Source: JAZDMK01 sp043800975
Lineage (GTDB): Bacteria; Bacteroidota; Bacteroidia; Bacteroidales; JAHJDW01
Length of the DNA stretch: 12,612 bases
NCBI GenBank assembly: GCA_043800975.1
Contig: JAZDMK010000192.1
Coordinates: 1 to 12,612 of the forward strand
Reading direction: 5' to 3'
Both the position numbers and the translations under genes were made by a program. Under the pieces are notes generated by a model. It worked only from the letters and a program-made list of their open reading frames with translations, was not told where the DNA came from and did no database searches. Position 1 is the stretch's first letter; each line of letters opens with the position of its first letter. This document shows, one piece after another, positions 12,224-12,612 of this stretch.

Positions 12224-12612
12224 ATGGCAAAACAAACCAAGACAACAAAGAAGAAAGTCGTAAAGGTAGATGAGTACGGACAGGCTCATATCTATGCATC
12301 TTTCAACAATTGTAACGTAACGCTTACCAACAGCGTGGGACAGGTTATCTCCTGGTCAACCGCAGGTAAAATGGGTTTTCGCGGATCGAAGAAAAACACA
12401 CCCTACGCAGCTCAGGTAGCAGCTCAGGATGCATGCAAAGTGGCTTACGAAATGGGCCTCCGCAAAGTAAAAGTATTTGTAAAAGGACCGGGATCCGGCC
12501 GTGAATCAGCTATCCGCAATATCGCGGCAGCAGGAATTGAAGTTCTCGAAATCGTCGATGTAACTCCCTTGCCTCACAACGGTTGCAGACCTCCTAAAAG
12601 AAGAAGAGTTTA
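12224..12612 (+). CDS. rpsK: 30S ribosomal protein S11 (uS11), stop codon cut by window edge
   Basis: S11 is on the small-subunit platform near the E site and the Shine-Dalgarno/anti-Shine-Dalgarno region. Translating from ATG 12224 gives 129 codons, starting MAKQTKTTKKKVVKVDEYGQ. It carries ASFNNCNVTLTN near residues 25-36, GKMGFRGSKKNTPYAAQVAA near 48-67 and KVFVKGPGSGRESAIRNI near 83-100, and ends PLPHNGCRPPKRRRV, the normal C-terminus. The last two bases of the window are TA, the first two of a stop codon, so the protein is complete but the stop is not fully visible. rpsD, rpoA and rplQ would be expected next. In Bacteroidota the platform region here, with bS21 and bS18, is known to mask the anti-Shine-Dalgarno sequence. 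Confidence 0.97.
   Translation, partial: MAKQTKTTKKKVVKVDEYGQAHIYASFNNCNVTLTNSVGQVISWSTAGKMGFRGSKKNTPYAAQVAAQDACKVAYEMGLRKVKVFVKGPGSGRESAIRNIAAAGIEVLEIVDVTPLPHNGCRPPKRRRV

Noticed and set aside
12055..12273. Plus-strand open frame spanning the rpsM-rpsK junction
   Set aside because: It is out of frame with both genes, which are each complete and in conserved order.
1..12612. CRISPR arrays, insertion sequences, tRNA or rRNA genes, attachment sites
   Set aside because: None seen: the window is filled by 27 tightly packed protein genes with no spaced repeats, transposase or inserted segment.

Overview
The window is one uninterrupted, plus-strand ribosomal-protein supercluster: the S10, spc and first part of the alpha operon fused into a single block, from a member of the Bacteroidota (Bacteroidetes). 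I count 27 protein genes, all on the same strand. Gaps between them range from a 10-nt overlap to 33 nt, so no stretch lacks a gene for more than the 43 nt at the left edge. The phylum call rests on several signs: the order secY-map-infA-rpmJ-rpsM-rpsK with no adk; almost complete absence of Shine-Dalgarno sequences, with A at position -3 in 17 of 27 genes; zinc-free forms of S14 and L36; and family-typical protein wording, such as L2 with HPMGGGEGR in place of HPHGGGEGR. I cannot assign an order or genus from the sequence alone.

Layout. Positions 1-43 are an AT-rich leader ending in a run of 19 A, possibly carrying a promoter. Positions 44-5165 hold the S10 group: rpsJ (GTG start), rplC, rplD, rplW, rplB, rpsS, rplV, rpsC, rplP, rpmC, rpsQ. 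Positions 5168-10647 hold the spc group: rplN, rplX, rplE, rpsN, rpsH, rplF, rplR, rpsE, rpmD, rplO, secY. Positions 10658-11790 hold map, infA and rpmJ. From 11811 the alpha group begins with rpsM and rpsK; rpsK is cut by the window edge only at the last base of its stop codon. Three genes need care when reading: rpmD (58 aa) and rpmJ (38 aa) are very short, and rplF most likely starts at 7135 rather than at the upstream in-frame ATG at 7102.

The genes work together as a ribosome-building and early protein-maturation unit. They supply proteins of both subunits, including those lining the exit tunnel (L4, L22, L23, L24, L29), the tRNA-binding faces and the 5S rRNA complex. They also supply the SecY translocon pore, the aminopeptidase that removes the initiator methionine, and initiation factor IF-1. 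Co-transcription is inferred from the tight packing; there is no room for a classical terminator between genes.

I did not find a new biological system. The region is conserved housekeeping. The observations worth a second look are small: the A19 tract before a GTG start; the single full Shine-Dalgarno core, placed before rplE; a 15-nt direct repeat read in two different frames in rpsH together with a complementary arm; a hairpin early in rplD; a 19-nt palindrome in rplO; and the 10-nt rplC/rplD overlap.
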